Assembly (NCBI RefSeq): GCF_913774235.1
Contig: NZ_CAJYDW010000005.1
Location: 434,001-498,000, forward strand
Direction: 5' to 3'
Source of the DNA: an uncultured Pseudomonas sp.
Lineage (GTDB): Bacteria > Pseudomonadota > Gammaproteobacteria > Pseudomonadales > Pseudomonadaceae
DNA: 64,000 nt
The translations under genes were made by a program, and so were the position numbers. Shown piece after piece: positions 16,768-25,585 of this stretch; positions within the stretch are counted from its first letter, which is position 1, and every line of letters starts with the position of its first letter. The notes beneath the pieces were generated by a model that saw only the letters and a program-made list of their open reading frames with translations, was not told where the DNA came from and searched no databases.

Positions 16768-18141
16768 ATGACCGAATCCGTAGCTTCCAAGGGCGCTGTC
16801 CATTCGACCGAGCGCTCGCTCGGCCGGACGGCGACGATGACCCGCTATCGCTGGGTGGTGCTGGCGGTCATCGTCGTGGTCTATATGCTGGCCGCGGCGG
16901 ATCGGGCGAACATCGGCATCGCGCTGCCCTACATCCAGAAGGAATTCGGCGCGACCAACGCCGAGGTAGGGTTGCTGGTCAGTGCCTTCTTCCTCTTCTA
17001 TTCCCTGGGCCAGATACCGGCGGGTTTCCTACTGAGCAAGGTCAGCGTGCGGGTGGTGGCGCCCGCGGCCATCGGCCTGACCTCTCTCGTCACGCTGCTG
17101 ATCGGTACCTCCCACAGCATCGGCATGCTCAAGCTCTATCGCTCCGCCCTGGGCGTCGCCGAGGCGGCGCTGCCGCTGTCGATGCTGAGCACCATCAATC
17201 GCTGGTTTCCGCCGCGGGAGAAGGGGACGGCCACGGGCGCCTTCCTGTCGGCAGCGAAGATGGGCGCGGTCATTGCGCCCCCGCTCGGCGCGATGCTGAT
17301 CCTGCTCGATGGCTGGCGGACCATGTTCATCGCCTTCGCCCTGCCCGGCGTGCTGCTGGCCTTGCTCTGGTGGTGGCTGGTGCCCAGCGATCCCCGTACC
17401 TGCAAGCGGGTGAACGACGCCGAGGCCGAGCACATCGAGGATCAGACGACCACGAGCCAGGGGGCGGCGCGCAAACAGAAAGACTTCGGTGCTCTGGATC
17501 GGGCCCTGCGCTACGAGCGCACGTCCACCCTGGAGACCTCCCGGTCCGTCTTCCGCTCCTGGAACGTCTGGGGCTGCGGCCTCGGCTACCTGCTGATGAC
17601 CGGGGTGGTGAACGTCCTGCTGGCCTGGCTTCCCAAGTACCTCGGCGAGGTGAAGCACTTCGAGCTGATGCAGGTGGGCTTCGTGGCGTCGCTGCCGTTC
17701 GTGGGCGGCGTGCTCGGCAACATCGTCGGTGGCTGGCTATCCGACAAGCTCCTCGACCGGCGCCGCAAACCCACGATGATGCTCAGTGCCGTGGCCACCT
17801 GCCTGATGATGATCGCCCTGGTCTACGCACCCAATGGCCTGCTCGCGGTGAGCCTGCTGCTGTTCGGCACAGGTTTCCTGCTCAACCTCGGCTACTCGTC
17901 GTTCTCGGTCTATTCCATGGGTCTCACCACGCGCACGACCTATCCGGTCGCGGCGTCGGTGGTCAACAGCGCCGGGCAGGCGGGCGGTGCCATCGCGCCC
18001 TTGATCACGGGTTTCCTGCTGGACGCCTACAGCTGGACCGCCGTGTTCCTCTTCCTCGGGGTCTGCTCCCTGGCGGCCCTGGCCTTCGTGCTGACCATCG
18101 CCGAGCCGGCGACCGCGCCCACCGAGTCGGCGGCTGCCTGA
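16768..18141 (+). CDS. MFS transporter, anion:cation symporter (galactonate/glucarate-type)
   Basis: 457 residues, 12 predicted membrane helices. The first helix ends in DRANIGIALPYIQKEF, the hallmark of the anion:cation symporter family that takes up organic and sugar acids with protons. The family loop motif (GGWLSDKLLDRR) is present between helices 8 and 9. AAGTGAGGA lies before the ATG. It faces a convergent LysR gene and is followed by RraA and dehydrogenase genes, so it probably imports the acid that those enzymes act on. Substrate unknown. Confidence 0.85.
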   Translation: MTESVASKGAVHSTERSLGRTATMTRYRWVVLAVIVVVYMLAAADRANIGIALPYIQKEFGATNAEVGLLVSAFFLFYSLGQIPAGFLLSKVSVRVVAPAAIGLTSLVTLLIGTSHSIGMLKLYRSALGVAEAALPLSMLSTINRWFPPREKGTATGAFLSAAKMGAVIAPPLGAMLILLDGWRTMFIAFALPGVLLALLWWWLVPSDPRTCKRVNDAEAEHIEDQTTTSQGAARKQKDFGALDRALRYERTSTLETSRSVFRSWNVWGCGLGYLLMTGVVNVLLAWLPKYLGEVKHFELMQVGFVASLPFVGGVLGNIVGGWLSDKLLDRRRKPTMMLSAVATCLMMIALVYAPNGLLAVSLLLFGTGFLLNLGYSSFSVYSMGLTTRTTYPVAASVVNSAGQAGGAIAPLITGFLLDAYSWTAVFLFLGVCSLAALAFVLTIAEPATAPTESAAA

Positions 18142-18157
18142 TCGCCGTCGGCGTCGC

Positions 18158-19063
18158 CTAGCGCTGCAACTGCTGGGTGAAATCGCACAGCTGCGTCGCC
18201 AGGGCGGCCACCTCGGCGACGAAGGTCGAGGGGCGGTCGTTACGGTACATCGCCATGTAGGGCACCGGCGGCAATTGCGGATCGGCCTCGACGATGACGA
18301 GTTTTCCCTCGTCGACCAGGGGTCGGAAGCACTCGCGGGGCAGATAGGTCACGCCCAGGCCCGCCGAGGCCAGGCCGAGCATGGCGGTGAGGCTGTCGGA
18401 CGAGAGAATTCGCGGCAGTTCGATGCCCCGGGCCTGCAGCCAGCGATTGACGAAGAGTCCCGATCCGGACTTCTTCCCCTGCATCAGCATCGGATAACTG
18501 GCCAGCTCGGCCAGGCTCACCACGCCCGCGCTCTTGACCAGTCCCGGCGCCGCCATCCAGGCGTTCTCCACCGTCGCCAGGGGCACGCTGGTGACCTCCG
18601 GTGCGGTGAAGGTGTCGGGGATCACGATGAGATCCACCAGGTCGTCCATCAGGCGTTCGTGAAGGGTGCGGCTCATGTCGACCTCCGGCTCGACGGTGAG
18701 CCCGGGGAAGTCCTCGACGAGCCGGGTCACCAGGCGCGGCAGCCAGGTCCAGGCGGTGAGTTCGGTAACCCCGAGCCGTAGGCGGCGGGTGGTGACGTGC
18801 TTGCCGTCCTTGAGCGAGGTGATGCGTTCGCTGAGATCGAGCATTTCCCGGGCGATGACCAGCAGCTCTTCCCCCTCGGCGGTGAAGCGCGCGCCGCGTT
18901 GCGAGCGATCGAACAGTTGCAGCCCGGTGGACGCCTCCAGTTCCTGCACCCGCTTGGAGATCGCCGACTGGGTGGTGTTGAGGTGCTCAGCCGCGCGTTC
19001 GAAGGTGCCCAGGCGTTCGATCCAGTGCAGCGCCAGCAATTGGCGGAGGGTAACCATGAGCAT
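18158..19063 (-). CDS. LysR-family regulator of the RraA/dehydrogenase cluster
   Basis: 301 residues from MLMVTLRQLLALHWIE; the start could also be the Met or Val two to three codons later. The winged HTH (GTFERAAEHLNTTQSAISKRVQELE) and substrate-binding domain are normal. It is divergent from the RraA gene (92 nt between) and convergent with the MFS gene, so it is the likely regulator of both. Confidence 0.87.
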   Translation of the reverse strand: MLMVTLRQLLALHWIERLGTFERAAEHLNTTQSAISKRVQELEASTGLQLFDRSQRGARFTAEGEELLVIAREMLDLSERITSLKDGKHVTTRRLRLGVTELTAWTWLPRLVTRLVEDFPGLTVEPEVDMSRTLHERLMDDLVDLIVIPDTFTAPEVTSVPLATVENAWMAAPGLVKSAGVVSLAELASYPMLMQGKKSGSGLFVNRWLQARGIELPRILSSDSLTAMLGLASAGLGVTYLPRECFRPLVDEGKLVIVEADPQLPPVPYMAMYRNDRPSTFVAEVAALATQLCDFTQQLQR

Positions 19064-19093
19064 TCCTCGAAGGCATGAATGACCATACCTTAA

Positions 19094-19105
19094 TATCGCT
19101 TTTTC
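19094..19105 (+). promoter_or_regulatory. Motif TATCGCTTTTT, copy 2 (LysR/rraA intergenic)
   Basis: Second copy of the motif at 16697, in the AT-rich divergent promoter region between the LysR and RraA genes. Confidence 0.35.
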
Positions 19106-19154
19106 TATTTAGCCAGGCGCCTATCCTCGACTTCATCCACGCAGAGGAGCCTCC

Positions 19155-19775
19155 ATGAACGCCATCGCTTCCGCCCCGACCGATCTGGTCGCCGCCTTCG
19201 CCCGTACTTCCACCTCGATCATCAGCGATTGCCTGGATCGCCTGCCCGGGGCGCCGTTGCGGCCGTTCCACCGCATCGAGGGCACCATGGCCGGCATCGC
19301 CCTCACCGTGAAGGTACCCGCCGGTGACAACCTTGCCATCCATCAGGCACTGGAGTTGCTGGAGCCTGGCCAGGTACTGGTGGTCGACGGCGGCGGCGAC
19401 CTGAGCCGGGCCCTGATGGGCGACATCATGGCCGCCATCGCACAGAAGCGCGGCGCGGCGGGCGTGGTGGTCGACGGCATGATTCGGGACCTGGCCACCA
19501 TCGGCAAAGGCAGCTTTCCAATGTTCGCCCGCGGTGGCTATCACCGCGGTCCCTACAAGAACGGTCCAGGAGAGATCAATGTACCGGTGAGCATCGCCGG
19601 CATGGTCGTAGCGCCCGGTGACCTGGTGGTGGGTGACCATGACGGCATCGTCGCCTTTCCCTTCGACCAGGCGGAGGCCTTGCTGGAGCGCTGCCTGGCG
19701 ACCGAGCGCAAGGAGGCCGAGATGCTGGCCCAGATCGCCGCAGGAACCTACAAGGGCGCCTACGCGGCCCACTGA
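19155..19775 (+). CDS. RraA-family aldolase/decarboxylase-like protein
   Basis: 206 residues with the RraA fold signatures: ISDCLDRL near the N terminus, GDIMAAIAQKRGAAGVVVDG with following IRDLATI, and GDHDGIVAFP near the C terminus. The Asp of the DGxIRD block is the divalent-metal ligand in the aldolases of this family. Relatives include 4-hydroxy-4-methyl-2-oxoglutarate/4-carboxy-4-hydroxy-2-oxoadipate aldolase and oxaloacetate decarboxylase; the true RNase E inhibitor is a divergent member. The context (organic-acid transporter, dehydrogenase 17 nt downstream) favours a catabolic aldolase or decarboxylase. Confidence 0.82.
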   Translation: MNAIASAPTDLVAAFARTSTSIISDCLDRLPGAPLRPFHRIEGTMAGIALTVKVPAGDNLAIHQALELLEPGQVLVVDGGGDLSRALMGDIMAAIAQKRGAAGVVVDGMIRDLATIGKGSFPMFARGGYHRGPYKNGPGEINVPVSIAGMVVAPGDLVVGDHDGIVAFPFDQAEALLERCLATERKEAEMLAQIAAGTYKGAYAAH

Positions 19776-19792
19776 CAGGAAGACATAGTGAC

Positions 19793-20662
19793 ATGAAGAT
19801 AGCCATCGTTGGAGCCGGAGAAGTCGGACTCACCTATGCCGGGCCCTGGATCGCGGCCGGCCATACCCTGGTCCTCTGCGACCTGAAACCCTCGCCGCGT
19901 GCCCAGGGCTTCGCCGCGGAGCACGGCCTGGAGCTGGTCACGGCCATCGACACGGCCGTGGCGGACTGCGAGGTGGTCGTCTCCTGCGTGTTCGGTACGG
20001 TGTCGCTGGCCGTTGCCGAGCAGGCGCTGGCCGGGATGCGCGCGGGGGCACTGTTCATCGACATGACGACGGCGGACCCGGAGCAGATCCGCCAGGCAGC
20101 GCGCCTGGCCGCGGAGCGGGCTATCGCCTACGTCGATGTGGCCATTCTCGGCGCCATCGCCCTGACCCAGGAGAAGACCAACCTGCTGGGCGCCGGAGAG
20201 GGGATGGATCGTGCGCTGGCCCTGTTCGTTGCCGCGGGCGCGCCATTGAAACCAGTGGAGGGCGGCGCCGCGGGCGATGCCGCGGCCTTGAAGATCCTCC
20301 GCAGCGTCTTCACCAAGGGCCTCGAAGCCCTGACCATCGAGTGTTTCATGGCCGCCGAACAGCAGGGTGTCACGGCCAAGCTCCACGACGCCTTGAGCGA
20401 TATCGACCAGGCCAGCCTGCGGGACTTTCTCGGCGCCCTGATCCGTACCCATGTGGTCCATGCACCGCGTCGCCTGAAGGAGGTGGAGGAGGCTGAACGC
20501 CAACTGCGCGCGGCGGACCTGCCGGTCGCCGTGCTGCCCGGGGTCAAGGCGCTCTTCGCCCGCACCTCCGGGCAACTGGCCAGCGAGCCGCTGGACACGG
20601 ACACGCCGTCCCTCGACCAGGCGTTCGACTGGCTGTTCAGGGTGAATGGCGTGGCCCGCTGA
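19793..20662 (+). CDS. NAD(P)-dependent oxidoreductase, 6PGDH-like with DUF1932 C-terminal domain
   Basis: 289 residues. A Rossmann domain begins MKIAIVGAGEVG (GxGxxG at 7-12), followed by a beta-hydroxyacid-dehydrogenase-like NAD-binding domain (DMTTADPEQ). The C-terminal third carries the DUF1932 signature (ILRSVFTKGLEALTIE). Family members oxidise beta-hydroxy acids or related compounds; exact substrates are mostly uncharacterised. Co-directional with the RraA gene, so presumably consecutive steps of one pathway. Confidence 0.8.
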   Translation: MKIAIVGAGEVGLTYAGPWIAAGHTLVLCDLKPSPRAQGFAAEHGLELVTAIDTAVADCEVVVSCVFGTVSLAVAEQALAGMRAGALFIDMTTADPEQIRQAARLAAERAIAYVDVAILGAIALTQEKTNLLGAGEGMDRALALFVAAGAPLKPVEGGAAGDAAALKILRSVFTKGLEALTIECFMAAEQQGVTAKLHDALSDIDQASLRDFLGALIRTHVVHAPRRLKEVEEAERQLRAADLPVAVLPGVKALFARTSGQLASEPLDTDTPSLDQAFDWLFRVNGVAR

Positions 20663-20681
20663 GAGGGCTGCCCGGGAGGTC

Positions 20682-20705
20682 GGCCGCCTCGCTCGTCAGG
20701 CGGCC
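20682..20705. terminator. Bidirectional terminator hairpin
   Basis: Perfect 8-bp stem GGCCGCCT/AGGCGGCC with an 8-nt loop between the convergent dehydrogenase and hutD genes. Confidence 0.6.
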
Positions 20706-20730
20706 TGCGTACGGCGGAGTGGCTTCAGGG

Positions 20731-21315
20731 CTACAGTGCCAGGGCGTGCAAGCGGATCACGCCAAGCCGGGCCTTGCCTTGTATAGTCAACTCGGTAGGC
20801 GCCGGCCCTGGCTGGACGTGCAGGGCATCCAGCTGTTCGAGCCCGAGGATGGCGCCTTCATGGCAGACCTCCAGCGACCCTTCGGCGCAAAACAGCAGCA
20901 GCGCCCGCGAATCATCCAGCGCCCAGGGGCCGTCAATCGATACCCAGTCGAGTTCGGCGGCATAACGATCTGGGTGATAGATCAGGTTGAAGTCCCGGAT
21001 AGGGCCAGCGAGCAGCTCGCACTCGACCTGGGCATCACCGGAGAAAACGAATGCCTGCCAGCAGCCCAGGGGCGGGGTAATCTCGCCGTCGACGTGCAGC
21101 CGCATCCCCATCCCCTCGATCACGCTGATGATCCGCGTCATGCCGGCGAAAGGGGAAAAGGCCCCGGATTGCGTCACGTCGGCCAGGGATGCGCGCCAGC
21201 CGAAGTCGGTAGCCGTGGCGGTGGTATCCCGAGCGATTTCGAGGGTGCTGCCCAGGCCGTTGCGCCAGGGCATGCGCCGGTGCCCGGTTGCGGGGAGGCG
21301 AGTGAGCTTGCTCAT
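20731..21315 (-). CDS. hutD: HutD family protein
   Basis: 194 residues from the ATG at 21315, which overlaps the hutC stop as ATGA; the longer open frame to 21420 is inside hutC. Cupin-like beta-rich HutD family, with the opening LPATGHRRMPWRNGLGST and a middle GMTRIISVIEGMGM. In Pseudomonas fluorescens HutD is known to limit hut expression, possibly by binding a pathway intermediate; it is not an enzyme of the route. Translationally coupled to the repressor gene hutC. Confidence 0.9.
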   Translation of the reverse strand: MSKLTRLPATGHRRMPWRNGLGSTLEIARDTTATATDFGWRASLADVTQSGAFSPFAGMTRIISVIEGMGMRLHVDGEITPPLGCWQAFVFSGDAQVECELLAGPIRDFNLIYHPDRYAAELDWVSIDGPWALDDSRALLLFCAEGSLEVCHEGAILGLEQLDALHVQPGPAPTELTIQGKARLGVIRLHALAL

Positions 21316-22052
21316 GAACCGAAATGCCCCTCCAGCCGATAGCGACTGCCGGGATACAACAGCCTGGCGCTGGTGACGGCGCGGCGGCCCGACCAGGTGC
21401 GCCGCCGAATCATCAGGCATGGCTCCGTGGCAGGAATGCGCAGCAACTGCTGCTCTTCGGTGGAGGCGAGCACGGCTTCGACCACATGTTCGCCTTCGGT
21501 CAGGGGCGCGAGGCGATTCAAGTAGACATAGGGCGTTTCGCTGCTGAAGTCCTGGTCGAGATACTCGGGCGCGACCGCCGGGTTGACGTAGCGATCCTCT
21601 ATCTGCACCGGCACGTCGTTCTCGTAGTGCACGATCACCGAGTGGAACACCGGCTGACCCTCGCGAACGCCTAGCGCCACCGAGCGTTCTCCATTGGCCG
21701 TTTCGCTTTGCATCCGAATCACTTCGAGCCGATGTCGGTGGCCACGGGAGGCGATCTCGTCGGCGATGTTGTGCACCTCGAAGAGGGCGGCCTGACCCTT
21801 GGGCTCGGCGACGAAGGTGCCGACGCCCTGCATCCGTACCAGCAAGCCATCGCTGGTGAGCTCGCGCAGTGCGCGGTGCACGGTCATGCGGCTGAAGCCC
21901 AGCTGGGCGACCAATTCCGCTTCGGAGGGGATCTTCTGGTGGGGCGGCCAGGCGCCCGAATGGATCTGCCGCAGGATGAGTTGCTTGACCTGCTCGTAGA
22001 AGGGTGCGGGCGCGGCCTTGGCCGGTTGCGCAAGGTTCGGCGATGACGGCAT
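21312..22052 (-). CDS. hutC: HutC, GntR-family repressor of histidine utilisation
   Basis: 246 residues. An N-terminal GntR winged helix (APFYEQVKQLILRQI, then FSRMTVHRALRELTSDGLLVRMQGVGTFV) is followed by a UTRA ligand-binding domain. In Pseudomonas HutC binds urocanate and releases palindromic operators upstream of hut genes. Two such palindromes are visible in this locus, one directly in front of hutC itself (22108-22119), implying autoregulation and control of the divergent hutF, and one in front of hutU. Confidence 0.93.
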   Translation of the reverse strand: MPSSPNLAQPAKAAPAPFYEQVKQLILRQIHSGAWPPHQKIPSEAELVAQLGFSRMTVHRALRELTSDGLLVRMQGVGTFVAEPKGQAALFEVHNIADEIASRGHRHRLEVIRMQSETANGERSVALGVREGQPVFHSVIVHYENDVPVQIEDRYVNPAVAPEYLDQDFSSETPYVYLNRLAPLTEGEHVVEAVLASTEEQQLLRIPATEPCLMIRRRTWSGRRAVTSARLLYPGSRYRLEGHFGS

Positions 22053-22107
22053 GAAAGACCCCTTGGAAAGACAGCCAGCAGTTTACCGTGGCGGTTTATG
22101 TCTGTAT

Positions 22108-22119
22108 ATGTATATACAT
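22108..22119. promoter_or_regulatory. HutC-type operator between hutC and hutF
   Basis: Perfect 12-bp palindrome ATGTATATACAT in the divergent hutC/hutF promoter region. The core TGTATATACA is identical to the core of the site before hutU (27304-27317) and fits the known HutC consensus. Confidence 0.8.
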
Positions 22120-22134
22120 GTCAGAAAGGGCTGG

Positions 22135-23505
22135 ATGAATTCGATTATGCCGACTTTTTTTGCGGAAAGGGCCCTTCTACCGGAAGGGTGGTCAGCGAAT
22201 GTGCGCCTGGAGGTCGATGCGCAGGGATATCTGCAAGGCGTCGCGGTCGACAGCACGGCAGAGGGCGCCGAGCGTCTGCAGGGCCCGCTGCTGCCAGGCA
22301 TGCCGAATTTGCATTCCCATGCCTTTCAACGGGCCATGGCCGGCTTGGCGGAGGTGGCGGGCGCTACCCAGGACAGCTTCTGGACCTGGCGCGACCTGAT
22401 GTATCGCCTGGTGGGGCGGCTCGCGCCGGAGCAGCTGGAAGTGGTGGCTCGCCAGCTGTATATCGAGATGCTCAAGGCCGGTTACACCGCCGTGGCCGAA
22501 TTCCACTACGTGCACCACGACCCCGAGGGCGTTCCCTACGCCGATCCGGCCGAGCTGGGCAGGCGCCTTGCCCAGGCTGCGGGCCGTGCGGGCATCGGTC
22601 TGACCCTGCTGCCGGTGCTCTACAGTTACAGCGGCTTCGGGGCCCAGGCGCCGACCGCGGGGCAGCGGCGCTTCCTGCATACCACGGACAGCTATCTCGA
22701 ACTCCTGCCGCGCCTGGCGGCGGTGCTCGCCGAGGGGCAGCGCCTGGGCCTGTGCTTTCACTCGTTGCGTGCGGTCAGCGGCGCACAGCTCGCCGAGGTA
22801 CTGGCGGCCACCGAACCGGACTGGCCGGTGCATATCCATATCGCCGAGCAGCAGAAGGAAGTGGCCGACTGCCTGGCCTGGAGCGGGCGCCGGCCCATCG
22901 AGTGGCTGTACGAGCAGGTCGCCGTGGATGAGCGCTGGTGTCTGGTCCACGCCACCCACGCACTGCCCCATGAGGTCGCCCTGATGGCACAAAGCCGGGC
23001 CATTGCCGGCCTTTGCCCGACCACCGAGGCCAACCTGGGCGATGGGCTCTTTCCGGCGACGGATTTCCTCGCCGCCGGTGGGCGCTTCGGCATCGGCTCG
23101 GACAGCCATGTGAGTGTCAGCCCGGTCGAGGAACTGCGGTGGCTGGAGTACGGCCAGCGCCTGCGCGATCAGCAGCGCAATCGCCTGGTCTGCGCCCGCC
23201 AGCCCAATGTTGGCCAGCACCTGTTCGTCCAGGCGTTGCAAGGTGGCGCCATGGCACTGGGCCAGGAGATCGGCCAACTCGCGGTCGGCCGGCGCGCCGA
23301 CTGGGTGGTGCTGGATGGTACCGACCCCTATCTGGCCAGCGCGCCGGCGGACGCGCTGCTCAACCGCTGGCTGTTCGCCGGGGGCGACCGCCAGGTGCGT
23401 GACGTGATGGTCGGGGGACGTTGGGTGGTGCGGGACGGGCGGCACCCCGACGAAGCCGCCAGTGCCAAGGATTTCGCCCAGGTGCTGCGCACCCTGTTCG
23501 TTTGA
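22135..23505 (+). CDS. hutF: HutF, formimidoylglutamate deiminase
   Basis: 456 residues from the ATG at 22135 (AAAGGG 5 nt upstream); a second ATG four codons later is nearly as good. Amidohydrolase-superfamily metal site: NLHSHAFQRAMAG early, EFHYVHHD, HIHIAEQQKEV, and GSDSHVS for the final Asp. It converts N-formimidoyl-L-glutamate to N-formyl-L-glutamate and ammonia, the Pseudomonas branch of histidine breakdown that feeds HutG. Normal length (about 450). Divergent from hutC, with an operator between. Confidence 0.95.
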   Translation: MNSIMPTFFAERALLPEGWSANVRLEVDAQGYLQGVAVDSTAEGAERLQGPLLPGMPNLHSHAFQRAMAGLAEVAGATQDSFWTWRDLMYRLVGRLAPEQLEVVARQLYIEMLKAGYTAVAEFHYVHHDPEGVPYADPAELGRRLAQAAGRAGIGLTLLPVLYSYSGFGAQAPTAGQRRFLHTTDSYLELLPRLAAVLAEGQRLGLCFHSLRAVSGAQLAEVLAATEPDWPVHIHIAEQQKEVADCLAWSGRRPIEWLYEQVAVDERWCLVHATHALPHEVALMAQSRAIAGLCPTTEANLGDGLFPATDFLAAGGRFGIGSDSHVSVSPVEELRWLEYGQRLRDQQRNRLVCARQPNVGQHLFVQALQGGAMALGQEIGQLAVGRRADWVVLDGTDPYLASAPADALLNRWLFAGGDRQVRDVMVGGRWVVRDGRHPDEAASAKDFAQVLRTLFV

Positions 23506-23515
23506 AGAGGGAGAG

Positions 23516-23538
23516 CGTCCCCGCTCGCGGCGGGGACG
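23516..23538. terminator. hutF/hutG convergent terminator
   Basis: Perfect 9-bp stem CGTCCCCGC/GCGGGGACG with a 5-nt loop in the 40-nt gap between convergent hutF and hutG. Confidence 0.65.
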
Positions 23539-23545
23539 GCGCCGG

Positions 23546-24349
23546 TCAGCGACCGTAGCGCTCGCGACCCCAGGCCAGCGCCGCTTCGAGCAGTTGGCGG
23601 AGCAGGGCCTGGGTGGGGGTGGCGAGGTCGTCCCGGTAGCCGAAGGGCGGCGTTTCTTCCATGTAGGTGCACTGCGCCAGTTCCAGTTGCACGGCATGGA
23701 TGTGCTGGTCGGGGACGCCGTAGTGGCGGGTGATGAAGCCGCCCTTGAAGCGGCCGTTGAAGACGTGGGTCAGGCGTTGCTGGCCACTGGCGACCGCCTG
23801 CAGGCGGCTGGTCAGTTCTGGCGCGCAACTGGCCCCTTCGAAGGTACCGAAGTTGAGATCCGGCAGTTGGCCGTCGAACAACCGCGGTATGCGCGAGCAA
23901 ATGGAGTGAGCGTCCCACAGCAGCGCATAGCCGAAGGTCTCGCGCAGGCGTTGCAGCTCCGTCACCAGGGTCTGGTGGTAGGGCCGCCAGATCTCTTCCA
24001 GCGCCTGCTGCCGCGCCTTGGTATCCGGCGCCTGGCCGTCGCGGAACAGCGGGCTGCCGTCGAAGAGCACGTCCGGGAAGAGACCGGTGGTGGCGGTGCG
24101 GTAGAGCGGGACATCGTCGTCGGGCCGATTCAGATCTATGACGTAGCGCGAGTAGAGCGCTTCGAGGCGACTGGCGCCCAATTCCTCGGCCATGGCGTAG
24201 AGCCGGGGGATGTGCCAGTCGGTGTCGGTGAGAGCCTGGCCGGCGGGTACCAGGCCCTGCTCGACGGCGGCGGTGAGACGGGTACCGGGATGCGGCATGC
24301 TGATCAGCAGCGGTACCTGGCCGCGGGTGAAGGTGAAGGTGTCAGACAC
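23546..24349 (-). CDS. hutG: HutG, N-formylglutamate deformylase
   Basis: 267 residues from a GTG at 24349 that overlaps the end of hutI by 8 nt, with GGAG 7 nt before it. The frame continues upstream inside hutI but that part is not family-like. N-formylglutamate amidohydrolase family: [24 protein letters not shown] and [13 protein letters not shown] are the recognised zinc-site segments. It releases formate and glutamate, the last step of the pathway. Last gene of the hutU-hutI-hutG unit. Confidence 0.93.
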   Translation of the reverse strand: MSDTFTFTRGQVPLLISMPHPGTRLTAAVEQGLVPAGQALTDTDWHIPRLYAMAEELGASRLEALYSRYVIDLNRPDDDVPLYRTATTGLFPDVLFDGSPLFRDGQAPDTKARQQALEEIWRPYHQTLVTELQRLRETFGYALLWDAHSICSRIPRLFDGQLPDLNFGTFEGASCAPELTSRLQAVASGQQRLTHVFNGRFKGGFITRHYGVPDQHIHAVQLELAQCTYMEETPPFGYRDDLATPTQALLRQLLEAALAWGRERYGR

Positions 24350-25547
24350 GGGCGAGCTCCTTGCCGTGGCGGATGATGCGGGTGTCGAGTTGGCCGCCGA
24401 GCCAGTAGGCCAGCTCGGCGGGACGGGTGATGTCCCAGGCGATGAAATCGGCATACTTGCCCGCTTCCAGGCTGCCGTAGCGTTCCGCGAGGCCGAGCGC
24501 CCGGGCGGCGTTAAGGGTGACGCCGGCCAGGGCTTCCTCCGGGGTGAGGCCGAACAGGGTGCAGCCCAGGTTGAGCATCAGCCGCAGAGACAGCACCGGC
24601 GAGGTGCCCGGATTGGCGTCGCTGGCCAGGGCGATGGGCACGCCGTGGCTGCGCAACGCCGCCACCGGCGGCAATTGCGTCTCGCGCAGGGTGAGGAAGG
24701 CGCCGGGCAGCAGGACCGCCACGGTGCCGGCAGCGGCCATGGCTACCACGTCTTCCTCGACCAGGTACTCCAGGTGATCGGCCGACAGGGCGCCATAGCG
24801 AGCCGCGAGCGCCGCGCCGTGCTGCACCGACAGTTGTTCGGCGTGCAGCTTGACCGGCAGGCCGAGCCGGGTGGCGGTCTGGAAGACGCGCTCGACCTGC
24901 GTTGGGGAAAAGGCCAGGTGTTCGCAGAAGGCATCCACCGCATCCACCAGACCTTCGGCAGCCAGTTGCGGCAGCCAGTCGTCGCAGATGGCAGTGATGT
25001 AGTCATCGGCGCGGCCGGCGAATTCCGGGGGCAGGGCGTGGGCGGCGAGGCAGGTGGTGCGGACCGTGACCGGCAATACCTCGCCCAGTCGGCGCGCCAC
25101 CCGCAGCACCTTGCGTTCGCTGGCCAGGTCCAGGCCATAGCCGGATTTCACTTCCAGCACGGTGACGCCTTCGGCCAGTAGGGGGCGGGCGCGGCGCAGG
25201 GCGCTGACCAGCAAGTCGTCCTCGCTGGCGGCGCGGGTGGCGCGGACGCTGCTGGCGATGCCGCCGCCGGCCGCGGCGATCTCGGCATAGCTGACACCCT
25301 GCAGGCGCTGCTCGAATTCGCCACTGCGATCGCCACCGAAGACCAGATGGGTATGGCAATCGATCAGGCCGGGGGTGACCCAGGCGCCCGCCAGGTCATG
25401 GCGTTCGCTGATCGCTATCGAGGGCAGCTCGGCCAGCGGACCCACCCAGTGCAAACGCTCGCCATCGACCAGCAAGGCCGCGTTTTCCAGGGCGCCATAG
25501 ACGCCGTCGACCAGGGTGGCGGCATGGCAGTTGTACCAGAGCTTCAT
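24342..25547 (-). CDS. hutI: HutI, imidazolonepropionase
   Basis: 401 residues from the ATG at 25547 (GAGGA upstream). Amidohydrolase superfamily; metal-binding [12 protein letters not shown], then [13 protein letters not shown] and [11 protein letters not shown]. It opens the imidazolone ring to give N-formimidoyl-L-glutamate. Length equals the family norm. It lies 38 nt downstream of hutU and overlaps hutG. Confidence 0.95.
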   Translation of the reverse strand: MKLWYNCHAATLVDGVYGALENAALLVDGERLHWVGPLAELPSIAISERHDLAGAWVTPGLIDCHTHLVFGGDRSGEFEQRLQGVSYAEIAAAGGGIASSVRATRAASEDDLLVSALRRARPLLAEGVTVLEVKSGYGLDLASERKVLRVARRLGEVLPVTVRTTCLAAHALPPEFAGRADDYITAICDDWLPQLAAEGLVDAVDAFCEHLAFSPTQVERVFQTATRLGLPVKLHAEQLSVQHGAALAARYGALSADHLEYLVEEDVVAMAAAGTVAVLLPGAFLTLRETQLPPVAALRSHGVPIALASDANPGTSPVLSLRLMLNLGCTLFGLTPEEALAGVTLNAARALGLAERYGSLEAGKYADFIAWDITRPAELAYWLGGQLDTRIIRHGKELARV

Positions 25548-25585
25548 GGGGTGTCCTCGCGCAGGGATAGGCACCGCGTCATCCA

